Below are positions 23,201 through 34,639 of a DNA stretch of 64,000 bases, in pieces. Source of the DNA: Scleroderma bovista (Eukaryota; Basidiomycota; Agaricomycetes; Boletales; Sclerodermataceae). Positions within the stretch are counted from its first letter, which is position 1. The number at the start of each line of letters is the position of its first letter. The stretch covers positions 1 to 64,000 of the forward strand of contig JAYMGJ010000144.1 of NCBI GenBank assembly GCA_037178675.1, in the 5' to 3' direction. A model generated the notes under the pieces. The model ran no database searches and was not told where the DNA came from. It worked only from the letters and a program-made list of their open reading frames with translations. The position numbers and the translations under genes were made by a program.

Positions 23201-23976
23201 CATCCTGTTGAATGCCATTGACACCATCATGCACATGCTCCACATCCTTGTGGATGTCACCAACAATGTCGGAAATATGGTCAACCTTGTCACTGAGCCC
23301 GTGAACAGCCACCCATGTATCCCGAGAGATAAGGTCCCGACACTGCTGCGTCAAAACATCCAGCGCGTTGCCATAGGCAGTAATCTTAGTACCAGTTTCA
23401 GACCCAACATTCTCCACCGTTCTTCGCCCTTCATAGAAACATTAGCTGAACCATGAAGCTCAAGTGTGGGTATGACATACAAAAGCTTGCCATTTTAGAA
23501 TACAACTCAATCAATGCCACACATTTGGGCATCAGTTTACAGATTTTGGACAGAGGTTCCTTTATTTTGGCAACATTTTCGACAATGCAAGCTTTGATGA
23601 GGAAAACATAGACATGGCTGATTTTAGACAAGAAAGCAACCACTGACTCATCCATGTCACCCTGTGCAATAATAGTCTATCCACATATTTTGTAAATATA
23701 GTGCAATCTCATATAACTTTGGGACATGCCTGAGCAGCCCATAACAGTGGGCATAAAGCTAGTTTCACATATGGGTGAATCTGAACACTGTTTAGTAACG
23801 TGTATGCCAAAGCAAAGAGAATGCACATTAGAAATCATCTGGAAAAGGGAGCTGAAGGATTTATTGGGTTGAAGACATGAATTTACATTATCAAACTGAT
23901 CCACAATGGATTGGAATGTATTCAGGGCATTGGACACCTTGTTCATCGTGTCTGGCATAATTTTCATCTGTGACAT
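20292..23976 (-). pseudogene. NACHT-WD40 NLR-like gene, copy 2
   Basis: The order on minus is: N-terminal helical region (23976-23043), P-loop and NACHT (22918-22106: LWLYGQAGKGKSAIS Walker A; VVIVIDALNE Walker B; ILITSHPLPDI sensor-like), linker (22096-21698), then a pre-WD40 segment and five WD40 repeats (21458-20600), and a C-terminal tail (20504-20292: GGWIISSEDHLLLWVP). Breaks include TGA just before the Walker A strand (22921-22919), TAG in the fifth repeat region (20753-20751), TAA at 20528-20526, and frame changes in the N-terminal part. The frame continues after the TGA, TAG and TAA, so they look like C-to-T changes. It has fewer repeats than copy 1 (five against nine). Function as for copy 1; both are probably dead. 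Confidence 0.85.
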
Positions 23977-24002
23977 GCCTTTTCAAGCAGATTTAAGGCC
24001 AG

Positions 24003-24608
24003 TGTCAAGTCTGGGTCTACTCCGGTAGGGGGTCCAGTCAAGTCCAGATGAGGGCGGATGAAGGAAGAGGGCAGAGGGCTGGACAAGAGATTAGTCCAGC
24101 CAGAGTTGGTGACCGCTTGGATTCAATGACTAAGGATATGAGTGTTGATCCCTTGCATATGTTCCAGTCAAGAGAAGACAGAGACAGAGGGGAGACAGAG
24201 ATGGAGATGAGCAGGAACAGGATTAGTAACTTTGGTTACGGAGTACAGGATACTTATACTATGGAGAACTAGGGTTGAGTATTTATGGTGACAAGTAAAC
24301 AGCCCAAAGGGTGGACAAGGAATAACCAGAGTTGGGACTAGGTCAGGTCCAATGAAAATAAGTAAGGTCTGGAGAAAATACTACAAGGTAGAAGATATAA
24401 ATGGAGCACAGAGAACTCACGGTACTACAGGGTTGATGGGGAGGTGAAGTAATGACTGGATAGGGATTAATGCAAAGGGTTGCACTTAGCGGAAGAGTAT
24501 GTGCATGTCTGGGACCAGAGTGATGCCCAGAGGTCTGGAGTTGGACTGTAGTGCTGCAATGTGACCGGAGTGACCGGATAAGACCCAGAGTTGGACATGG
24601 TTGTAACA
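24003..24608 (-). mobile_element. LTR with adjacent polypurine tract
   Basis: On minus it starts TGTTACAACC (24608) and ends ...CTTGACA (24003). Immediately upstream on minus is AAAAGGGGGATAC, a polypurine tract as found before 3' LTRs, and GTATAAGTA on minus near 24250 is TATA-like. No target duplication flanks it, so it reads as a 3' LTR whose element body would lie to the right. The ends resemble those of the insertion at 4285 and the block ending at 50950. Confidence 0.6.
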
Positions 24609-24772
24609 GTATCCCCCTTTTAGGGGCCAAACCCATGAGGCCCCAATGAGGCTGTTGTGTGGTTGCCTAAGACAATGCTGAGTCTGGAGTGGTTGTCTGA
24701 GTATGAATTTTGGATCTATAAAGATCAGACTGGTTTTGCCTTTACCCCCAGTTTTCTGTCATTGATTCTAAC

Positions 24773-25685
24773 ATGTTGAACATTGCTAAGTCCACCACCC
24801 CCACTGTTCCCTCTGCAGTCGAGTCCAAGGACTGGACCAAGGTGACAACACTGGAGCTTCAGTCCAGTAGCGAAGGGAAAGCCAGAGAGGAGGCAGAGCG
24901 CCAGGCATGCAAGCAGGCAGAGAAGGACATGGCAGGGGTGCAGCAGAGGGCTGCAGAGGTCACTGTGAGGCAGAGGGTGCTGGCACAGGAGGCATCAAAG
25001 AAAAGAGCAAGGGAAGAGCCAGAGGCAGGTCTGAGTGGAGACTGGAGTGAGGAAGTCTGGTAAGTAATTGTTTTATCCTTCTTTATGATTTTATTTATTT
25101 ATTATTAACCTCCTGGCAGGTGTGTTCGTTGTGCCAAGCACAAGGCCAAGTGCGAGCAGGACCCTGAAAAGCCCAAGCAACATGCGTGCATGAAGTGCAC
25201 TGGGCTCAAGGAGTGGTGCAAGTGGCCAGAGGTGGGTGGTCTGGGTCCGGTAGTGGACAAGGCAAAGGGCAAGGCAAAGGAGAAGGAGGTGGTGATGTCG
25301 CTGTGAGGAGGCGAGAAGCACAAGAAAAAGAAGATGGCAGCAAAGGTTGTCGACAACAACAACATTGTTGAAGTACCAGGGCCATCTGGGAAACGGTCCA
25401 GGTTTGACCCTGGGTCATTCCTGGAATGGTTGGACCAGTTGACCAGAGCAGTGGAGGAGATGACCAGTCAGATGCACCAGGTTGTGGATGCCACCCATTC
25501 AGTGGCCAGAGGGAACAAGCGGCCTCGAGACTTTTCTTGAGGAGTGCCAGTTCTTTACAGTGCCTTGGGACAAGGGCAAGGATGAGAAGGACAGTGAGGT
25601 GGAGGTTGACCTGGAGGAGGTTGAACAGGAAGTTCAGGGGCTCCAAGAGGAGCAAGAGAACCCTGGCAGTGGTGTGCTGGAGTAA
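24773..25685 (+). pseudogene. Zinc-cluster protein gene beside the LTR
   Basis: Exon 1 is 24773-25059 (ATG; Lys/Glu/Ala-rich coiled-coil-like stretch, residues 35-90). A 60-nt intron (25060-25119; GTAAGT to GGCAG, phase 2) leads to a Cys cluster: CVRCAKHKAKCEQ...ACMKCTGLKEWC, six Cys plus one more, as in fungal binuclear-like zinc clusters. TGA interrupts at 25304-25306, the same frame continues (FDPGSFLEWLDQLTRAVEEM) to 25540, and a frameshift near 25530 leads to the C-terminus (LETFLEECQFF, acidic tail) ending at 25685. Similar proteins form large Agaricomycete-specific families without known function. It lies 165 bp from the LTR and antisense to it. A 5' fragment of a comparable unit is at 52577. 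Confidence 0.65.
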
Positions 25686-25694
25686 GTGGTCCAG

Positions 25695-27659
25695 TGTGAG
25701 TCAAAGTGAGGGTTTAGGTCAAAACAACAACCCAAACACAACACCAACATGCAGGATACTCCTGGGATACAGAAGCAATAGAAGACAAAGGGGGTAGGTG
25801 TCTGAACTCTTCCTAAAGGCTAGGAAGTGTCAAAGCAGGGATTGAGTTGACTGAGACTGAAGTAGTGATACTACACCTAGAGACTGGTGCAGCAAAGGGG
25901 CAATGGGGCTCCTGATGTCCAGGAGCAATGGGAGATGAAGGATTTACAAGATAGACTCCACTTGAGCCTAGAGAAACACTTGGACTTGAATAGATTGAAT
26001 AAACTTGAGATATCAGAGCCTTTAGACCTTCACTGAAGCCTACAAGACTCAAAGAGCTGAGGGGATACTGACTGAGAGCGTCTGAGAGAGGGATAATTTT
26101 GTACTATTTGGGTCTCTTATCACTGGGCTGAGCCCAGGGGTTTAAATACATGGGGGGACACAGCATTAAAGTACAAAAAGAGAAGGGAATAAGCAGAATT
26201 TGTCAAGGATTGGTAAGGGATTGGTAAGAGCTTTGTAAGGGGTTTGTAAGCGATCAGTAAGCAAGAGATAAGCAGGAATGAGTAAGCATAGGGAGCATGA
26301 ATAAGCTGCTGAGTAAAGGAATGAGTAAGCTGCATGACAAGATTGATTGGTAAGGGGGTGGGTCATCAGCTGAGTAATATACCAAAAATGCGAAAGGGAT
26401 AGAGTAATACTGATGTCAATAGAGCATCAGTAAGCAAGGGATAAGTCACTTGCACAGCAGAAGAAGTCATTGATGCACTGCCCAAAAAGTTTGATGGGAG
26501 AACAATGGGGAAGTCCTGGGATAAATAGGGGAATTGATCCGAGACAGAACAGCCACAAGAAGGGTACCAGGGGTCCAGAGGTCTCTGGGGGGGTCAGCAT
26601 ACACTAAGGTATAGTCCATATGTTCTAGTGCCACTGAAGTGCAACCATGGGCTCCCTTGACGAGCTCTCTTCTGGGAAAGAATGAGAGAGGGTTCTTCTT
26701 CCTAACAGCACTATAAAGTGGGGGTGTATAACTGTCATGGTGCTGAGGGATGCCATCTGAAAGTGGGGAAGCGGACAGAGTATTGAATTCAATGTATTCA
26801 GGGAAGTGAGATGAACAACAGAGGAAGATGGACATGGCAAGTATCTGGGAGGAAGGGACCATAGGTGGAGGGCTCAGGGGACACAGAGACGACCAGAGAA
26901 GACTTTTCAAGCTTGACAATAGACCTAAGATGACCAAAGTACATTCTTGATGCAGGACTGACAAGGAGAATGTGCTGGCCGAGAATGAGGGGGACTGAGG
27001 GAGCAGGCTGGGAAGATATGTGCCAGACAGTGCACGGGAACTTTGGGAGAGGCTGTCCTAAGAGCAGGACATAGTGGAGATCTGCAGCAATAGCAGAGAA
27101 ACAATCCAGAGACAATACAGACTCCATAGTGAGCAATCAGACGAATGTCTGGATTGCAGGGGGAATATCTCCATGGGAAATGAACAGATTTGCGTCAGAA
27201 CTTGACAGGCAGATAGACCACGTTCTAGGCTCTCTGACAGTATAGTCACGTGCTCGATAGCTTAAGAAATGGTGGAGCTATTCAAAATATCGGAATGCCA
27301 GTACTGGGCGCCTAAAAAATGACATTTGGGTGCTAAAAATCATTTCTTCTCTTTCTCCTTTGTTTCTCCATCAATTCTTTGGCTTCTTTGATCATTCTGA
27401 TATGGGAGTTGGACTGCAGAGGTGTGCATTTCTTTCTCATACCATAATGATGTTATTCCTTCAGTTTCTTCTGCTTCTTGGTGGTTCTTGTGTGAGGGAT
27501 GACTGTCAGCGTTGGCATTCATCTCTTGCATCAGAATAGTCTTCTTGTGCGATAGATGGCTATGATGAGGGTCTGTTGTGCCTATCCTGTGCATAAGGAT
27601 CATTTGATATAGGCATCATCTTCCATATTCACTGTACCAAACCTGTTTGGTGTGTGACA
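25695..27659 (-). mobile_element. Long solo LTR, family R, copy B
   Basis: It is homologous throughout to 3372-6730 without the 4285-5561 insertion, and starts on minus as TGTCACACACC. It begins 10 bp after the stop of the zinc-cluster pseudogene. No matching target duplication is seen (CCAG left, GTGC right), so it may be a recombined end rather than a simple solo LTR. Confidence 0.75.
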
Positions 27660-27663
27660 GTGC

Positions 27664-27740
27664 CAAAAGATCAACACCGTGCACTGAAGGATCAACACCA
27701 TGCACCAAAGTATTGACGTTGTGCACTGAAAAACCAAGCA
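27664..27740. repeat. Short tandem repeat, about 3 units of ~23 bp
   Basis: Units resembling GATCAACACCGTGCACTGAAG repeat three times with decay. It lies between LTR copy B and the Helitron remnant. It looks incidental. Confidence 0.55.
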
Positions 27741-27955
27741 TATTAGTCAGTAGTAGTGTTGAGGGTCTCCCAAAGCCAGTTGCCCAAAGCAGATCACCGA
27801 AGGTCTAGGTTCTTGGTCCAGGTGAGCGTGACCATCTGGCTTTCCATAGGATTCCTCCACCTAGATGGTCACATCTATGTACCAGACCTGGATGGTCTCT
27901 GCCTCTGGTCCAGTGAACAAGAAAGATGTACCTGCATCCAATCATTCATTGATGC

Positions 27956-30900
27956 AACTTTGAATAAGGCACTAGCTATGTTTGTTTGTGTTGTTTGTGC
28001 CAGAGAATTCCTAACAGCCAATGGTGCATTGGTATATCATGACATGTTGTACTAGATCAAGTCAAACTGAATAAGTTCAAGGAACTCAATATCATCTATG
28101 TGACATACCAAATATCCGAAATCAACTTATTCGAGCCCAACAATTTCTGGTGCAAGATCTATGGAATGGAATGTTGCTCATTAGTGAAAAGATTGACAAA
28201 GAAGGAAATGGTTGGATTTGCAAGGAATGTCACAGGTCTTTGCTTGCCAATCATCTCCCCAAGTTTGCCTTGGCAAACAACATATGGATCGGTCCAGTTC
28301 CTTTCACATTGCAAATCCTTTCTTTTGTGGAAAGCTTGCTGATTGCATGACATCACCCATGCTGCTATATATTCAAACTGTTTCCAAAAGCTACAGGTGG
28401 TGGCATTAATCCAGAACATCTTCAATGAGGAATGGCAGGCAATGTTACCTTGTATGAGACCAATATCAGTGCAGTCACTGCCATGTTATATGGACAGTTA
28501 TTACTGCACACACTCTCCATGTTGGCATCCATTTTCGCCATCATGTTTATATCTTCCAAAAAACTTGGCAAAAATTGGATGCGGTCAATGTTCTGTGTGC
28601 GAAGGACTGTTGTGTTGGAGGCTCTGTTGTGGCTGAAGAAGAATAATGCATTGTATGGAGATGTGGACATGTCAGAAGATCAGCTTGAAATGCTTCCTAT
28701 GGATGATGTTCCTGATGAAGTACAAGGTTTGCTTTGTCAAGAAACAAACAAGTTTTTGGCAATATGTGAAAGGGAATTGTACATTCCTGACATGGCAGAG
28801 CAAAGTGGCTCTTCTGAATTCAACTGTGAGTTCTCTCCTATGCATAGCTGTCATTCTGTTGATGTGCACCACTGTAACAGCACAGGATGAAAATCAAGAT
28901 AATGAACGTGCCAGCAATAATTCTGTGACACAGTTTGATTTACAGATGAAGGAGATGTCATACCTTTGCAGTTTCTTGGAATGTCTGACACTGATCAAGC
29001 ACAAATGTCATCCAATGATTTGATGTTGTATGCATTGGCCAACCTTCATGATCCTACAAAAGAAAGTGGTTATGTGGTCAGACATGGTACTCGTGCAATT
29101 GAGGACTTTGGATTTGCATGGCCTTCTCAAAGCTTGGATCACCCCACATCATCTCATTGCAATCCCCTTGCAGCTGCCTATCCAGTTCTCTATCCATATG
29201 GCATAGCTGGTATTGAAGCAGAATGACCAATCTCTGTCAGTTTCAAAGATCATGTTCATTGGTCATTGCAATATTACAACAAATGTTTTGCCATGCACCA
29301 TTCTTTTCCCTTTGTTTGTTTTGGTATCTCTCAAAAGCAGGAAGCCATGTGGTCAGCTTTCTTGCAGATGCGACAACAAGATTTTGAGGCAGATACATTT
29401 GCAATTGCAAAGTTGACTGTAGCCAATTTGAAGCAAGCAGAAGAGGAGGAAGCACACAAAATTCCCATTAGTAATTCAGCTGTATGACTTCTCCACAAAC
29501 ACGTGGTCACCACCAATGGGCATGTACTTGGCTCTGACCATGCTCATGCAGCTTATTGAGGGATGATTTGGGGCACTTGTTTGTTCCTGGGAGGCACCTC
29601 CCTTGGGTCACCATTAATCCAGCAGATATTCATGATCCTATTGCTCAAATCTTTGCTGGCCATGAAATTGATATGGACAAGTTTTGCACTACTATGGGTC
29701 CTGATGCCAATCAACAAGCATGCACCATTGCCAGATCAATACTGTGCTTGAAACCTTGTTTGGCATTAAGTCCAAAGGGGGCCGTGTGTCTGCTTCCACA
29801 GGCATCCTAGGATGTTTGGCTGCATATTACAGGTGGTTGAGGCACAAGGAAGGGGCACTTTACACCTCCACATGCTGCTTTGGCTGCAACATGCACCAAA
29901 TTGTGATGAGATGCACACTCTTTTGCAGTCATCTGATTTTCATGAACATGTTCACACTTTTATCAAAGATAATATTCAGGCACACTTGGATGGGTTTACT
30001 GAAGAAACAATCTGCTCAATGTCTTGTGACTCACAGTTGGCATATTCCCAGCCTCCTGATCCAAGAAATGAGTCTACATGGGCACATGACAATGCCACAC
30101 TTGAACAAAACTTAGAGCATGCTCAGCAAGTGCACACCTGTACTCATTCAGCCTGTCTCTGTATGAAAAATGGCAAGCTGTCATGCAAAAGACGAGCACC
30201 ATGGCCTTTATCTGAGGATGATATCATCGAGCCCAATGGCAACTGGACACCCAAAAGAACAGTGCCGTATCTCAATTCGTATTGTCCTGATGTGCTTACA
30301 ACTATGCACTGCAATAACAATATCAAGCTAAATACAAATGGCAGTGAAACCAAACATATCATGTGGTATTTGATGTCCTATATGACGAAGAATCAAAAGA
30401 CAACACACAATACATCTGTGTTATTGGCCAACAGTCTTGCATACCACAAAGATAATTCTAAATACGATGATCTATGACAATGCAACAAGTTACTGTTATA
30501 CCAGTGTATCAACATACTAAATCGCGAAATGGAATTATCTGGGCCACAAGTGGTTTCATATTTGATGGGATGGGATGATAAATTTCAATCCCATAATTAT
30601 GTGGCCTTGTATACCAATCCATTGCTCGCAGCTCTCAAATATACATTTCCCGATGTACGATATGGATTGCAATCCAAGTAAGATTTAATACAAATTATCA
30701 TGCACAGACATTAACTATTTTGTGCATGACAGTCTAGCAGTGGGAAGAGATTTGGTAAACAAGTCATCAGATAGAGCAAACATTGTCAGTACACTCACTA
30801 TAGAATCTCTTTAGACTCAACCAGTAATATCATTGCAGGTTGAGTCCCATACAGAAATGGTCACTCTTCAGACCAACAAGAGAGGCCAAATATATGTTTG

Positions 30901-31740
30901 TTTGCAATTGCAGGATTATGAATCTAGGGGTCCTGAACTAAAAGGAATGTCATTCATAAAATTTGACACTAATACTTACAAGGAATCAATTCCTGCCAAT
31001 GAAAGAGAGAAACATGTAGACCCATCTGCCACAACCAATGTTGACAGAACTCCCCACATACTTTGTCATCAAGTTGGTTGTCCTCATCACGATAGGATTC
31101 GCTACAAGGAAGACCATCCGAAATCTGTAACACATCAGTGTGTCATGTGGGGCAAGTGACACAATACACTACCAAATATTTGTGGACCTTGGCCTCCAAG
31201 TTCAGACAAACCAGAACAACATAACCTTTACTGTGCATCCACTGATATTAAAGATGCCTGTGTCACATGGGCAACTGAACTACAAAATTGGCTGGATAAT
31301 GCCCCCATTTATGTTCAAGATGTGGTTGCAGGAATCCAATACTACTATGGTGCTAAATCAGTGGGAGAAGTGGCATGCGAAAATGAAATGATGTTTGATA
31401 TTCAGGAGCAGACAGAGGTCATTCGGTGACCTCTTGGTGATGACATAGACATGGGAAATGTATCAGAACAAGGAATCACACTTACAGAAGAAGACCTAGA
31501 ATGATACAAAGTGGAGCAGGTCTCAGTATGTGAAGATGCACATGGGCAAGTGGCTGTCTTGATTGGGTTGGAACATTCTGTTTTTGCTGAGAAGGAGGGA
31601 AGAACAGAGGACAGCACTGTAGGGGTGCACATTGCAAATGGAGGAGATCTTGCACTTCTAGGCAATTGGCAACAAAGTATGGCTGAATGTGTTCAATGTG
31701 AGCACAGGGATGGAGTCAGAAGGGACATACGAGGATGGTA
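27956..31740 (+). pseudogene. Helitron Rep/helicase gene, decayed and 3'-truncated
   Basis: In order: a Cys motif start (CVVCAREF, 27995); a DUF6570-like segment (WICKECHRSLLANHLPKFALA, 28215-28350; VRRTVVLEALLWLKKNNALYGDVDMSEDQ, 28590-28690); the Helitron-like N domain (HWSLQYYNKCFAMHHSFPFVCFG, 29255; PISNSAV); and the HUH nuclease region (EAQGRGTLHLHMLLWLQHAP, with His-Leu-His at 29863-29871). A cysteine/His-rich stretch (CKRRAP) and NIKLNTNGSETKHIMWYLMSY follow at 30180-30400. The reading changes frame many times and has several stops. The region after 31160 matches the pre-helicase part, and I see no helicase motifs before 31740. Helitrons replicate by rolling circle with this protein; this copy cannot. 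Confidence 0.82.
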
Positions 31741-32758
31741 ATATTTCTGCACTGAGCATGCATCGCTGTGGTCAATGAGAATAATCAAAACATACTCGTA
31801 ATCCTGCCTAAGGCCCTGTATCAAGTATGTGGCACAGCAGGTATACTCTGCGGCTGCCTCATCTGTACCAAGGTCAAATGGTACATTGAGTGTGTCAAGG
31901 CCGCCATGGGGGAAATAGTCCAAAAGACTCTGGTGAATTATTCTGGCATGGAATGTAGAGGTGTTCAATGAGAGATAGAAATGGATGAGAAGAACAGTGG
32001 GTGAAAGGATGTGGCCGCAAGTCCCTAACTCAAACCTTCCAGACACAGGAAGGAATGTGGGGAGTATTGGAACATTATCCTTTGTAAATCCCTGTAGGAG
32101 GTTTATACCAGTTAACTAGACAAGAAACAAAGCCATGCACCACATATGGTCTGCATGCTTTTTGCTGCTGGATAAGGAGCCAGTGGCAAGAAACGCACTG
32201 GAAATGTATGTCATCTTCTATGAGGGTGGCCCAATGCTCTTCAGGGACCTGAATGCATTTCAAACACATAGCACATGGGCAGTCATCACACTCATAGAGG
32301 AAGCTGCCGTCCTGGCACAGATAACAAAACTAGTATATCTTAGTCCTGGGGGGAAATCAAGAGAAAAATGTACTTACCAGTATCTTGGGCAGCTTCACAG
32401 CGGGAGGGACACAAATAGTTGGCATTACTGGCGGAGCGCCTGCTTCTCTTGCATTTCCGCATGGCTTTGGGATGGAGATATGATTTGCAGTTCCACCTGC
32501 AGACTTTTTGGCAGTTTGTCTCATATGCAGCAGAGCAAGAAAGAGTGGGCATGTGGCAGATGTAGAGAGCAGCTCACAGAAGTGGTCTTGAGCTGACACC
32601 AGTTGATCACGTGCTCTCTCAAACATTTGCCAAAGCATTGTTGAGTACCTGACAAATATAGCCAAACATTGTTGTTGATTTATCAAGTCTTTTTTTCCAC
32701 GCCTCACCTCATTTACTTCAACCTTGATGACTCGACAATTGATCTTTCCACACCTCAC
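31693..32758 (-). CDS. PHD-like zinc-finger protein of an Agaricomycete-specific family, possibly broken
   Basis: An N-terminal exon (32758-~32377) ends at a GTAAGT donor. The next exons give a Cys-rich finger (CQDGSFLYECDDCPCAMCLKC...FQCVSCHW, ~32330-32185), then a region 32046-31693 with GRFELGTCGHI, a hydrophobic strand (VLLIHFYLSL) and FPHGGLDTLNVPFDLGT. From memory, proteins with this finger followed by a FDLGT-type domain recur in many Agaricomycete genomes with no known role. The gene overlaps the 3' end of the Helitron remnant by position. Intron boundaries after the first are not resolved, and the C-terminus expected from the family is not visible. Confidence 0.45.
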
Positions 32759-32779
32759 ATCCTCTGCTCTACCACATCA

Positions 32780-33600
32780 AGGAGTTGGCAATTCCACTTG
32801 GAGTGTTGATAGAGGGGATTGAATGGGATGTGCGGTCGCTTGATGGATTGGGAAGGTTGCCTGCAGGTAAGTTCAATTCAAGTCAAGGCCCATTCTTCCA
32901 CGATCTTACCCTCTCACTGCTCACTTCCAGGGTGCTGTCCTCCTTGGTAATGGGGTCTTGCCCTCTCATTTCTTTGTTTATTATGCAGGGCAATTTCCCT
33001 TGGAGTGTCAAATGGACTGGGAAGGTTGTCCCAAGGCAAGTCCAATCCAACATAACGCCACCCTTCCACTATTGTTCCCACTAATGAGTCTTGACTCTCT
33101 CACTGCTCAACTCCAGGGCACCATCCTTGACAATTGGGTCCCACCCTGTTGATTCTTTTTTATTAGGCAGGACTGCAGCCTGCCTAGTAAAAAAGGATGC
33201 AGGCACTAAGAAAAGTCAGTCTTATTTAATCCATTTTTACACTGATGTCTATTTATGTAGGTATGCTCGCTCCTCCCTGCATACTATGTTCTTTGTCAAA
33301 GTCAGCCTCATTTCATTCACTTTTACACTGACTTCTATTCAAGTAGGCATGCTTGCTCCACTCATCATTGGTCCTGGGGGATTGTTTCTCAACACCGGTG
33401 TGTGTGGGTGCGCTTGCACCCCTCCTGCTCTTTGTTGGGTCTGGGGGATTGTTTGTCGTGGTGCCAGTGTATGCTCACTCCAACCTGCAGTACTGTCTAA
33501 GTCCAAGTCAGTCTCATGTTTCATTTTTCCACTGACATCTACACACAGGATCGCTCGTTCCTTTCAGTCTGGGGCGGAGGATCTGTATTGACACAGGTGT
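32780..33600. repeat. Degenerate tandem duplications
   Basis: A ~200-bp block around TTGGGAAGGTTG(C/T)C recurs at about 32850 and 33025. Further right, a block GTCAGTCTCATTT...TTACACTGACTTCTAT recurs at about 33217, 33300 and 33510. The frames here are not convincing. It may be the decayed 5' side of the TET/JBP-like gene region. Confidence 0.45.
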
Positions 33601-34639
33601 ATGGTTGATGATTTTTGGGTCTGGGTGTGTTATTTGTATGGACACTGGTGTTGTTGCAGTCATAAGTGCTAGTCTTTTCTCTTGTCCAACAACTGATAAA
33701 AATTGTCAGTGCTCAAGCCTATCCACTGGGAACAAGTCAGACTGGCCAATGCAATTGCAACATTCTTTGACCACTTTGCAAGTGCATCAAAGTAAGTCTC
33801 CTTATCCTCTTTTCCCAAGTCCCTGATGCAGATCAGTACAAAAGCCTCTCATTCCTTTGTAATACATATAATTATTTGTAATAGTTTTCTTTTTTGGAAG
33901 CCAGCTTGTCAAGGGGAGGGCCCCCTCTTGGCAAGTTGACCCCCACCTTTTTGTCTCTTATGATTAGCCAAATGTATAAGTAGTCCCTGTGCCTTGTATA
34001 ATTTCCATTTGTGTGGGAGTGACCCTACTGTTTTTGTCACATGATCATGCAAACCCTAACCTAAGTGATCCACACACCCTCAAGCATCTGTGTGGTTTTA
34101 CCTTGCTGTTTGATGTGTTTCTTCACAAGTATAACATATAGAGCAGTGTCTTGGTAGCCACCAGTATCTCAGATCAGTCGCCACCATTGACCCCATTGAA
34201 TTAAGCACCCTCCAGCAATACATCTCAGTTCCCCAAATCTCACAACTGGTATATGCATAGACAAATAATTGCTGGCAAGGCCAGATGTGTCAATTGTTGA
34301 TACCAGTCATCACAAGATGGTCAAACATAACTTGAATGCTTGAAACACAAACTTCAGTGGGTGAGAGAAAAAATTCAATGTTTCTATTCCGCTACAAGCA
34401 AACCAATAAGTTCTAGGACATGGTGCCGGAAGGCTGTAGGTGTTAAGAAGTATACCTAAGGAGGAGTTGTCAAACATAAATTTGTAAGTCAGCATTGTAT
34501 GTAGGTTCATATTATGTTGTCAACAGCAGCATATTAACCTAAAATCATGGTAGAGTGAGGCGGCAAAGCATATGTAGAGGTCCATCCCCCATTGATTTTT
34601 TCCTGATCCCCCAGTTTGCTTGTACCTGATTTGCCTAAA
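33601..34639. other. No complete gene; possible decayed upstream exon
   Basis: A short open stretch on plus (33735-33822, HWEQVRLANAIATFFDHFASA) ends at a GTAAGT donor and may be an exon of the following oxygenase gene. The remainder shows no recognisable coding. Confidence 0.35.
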
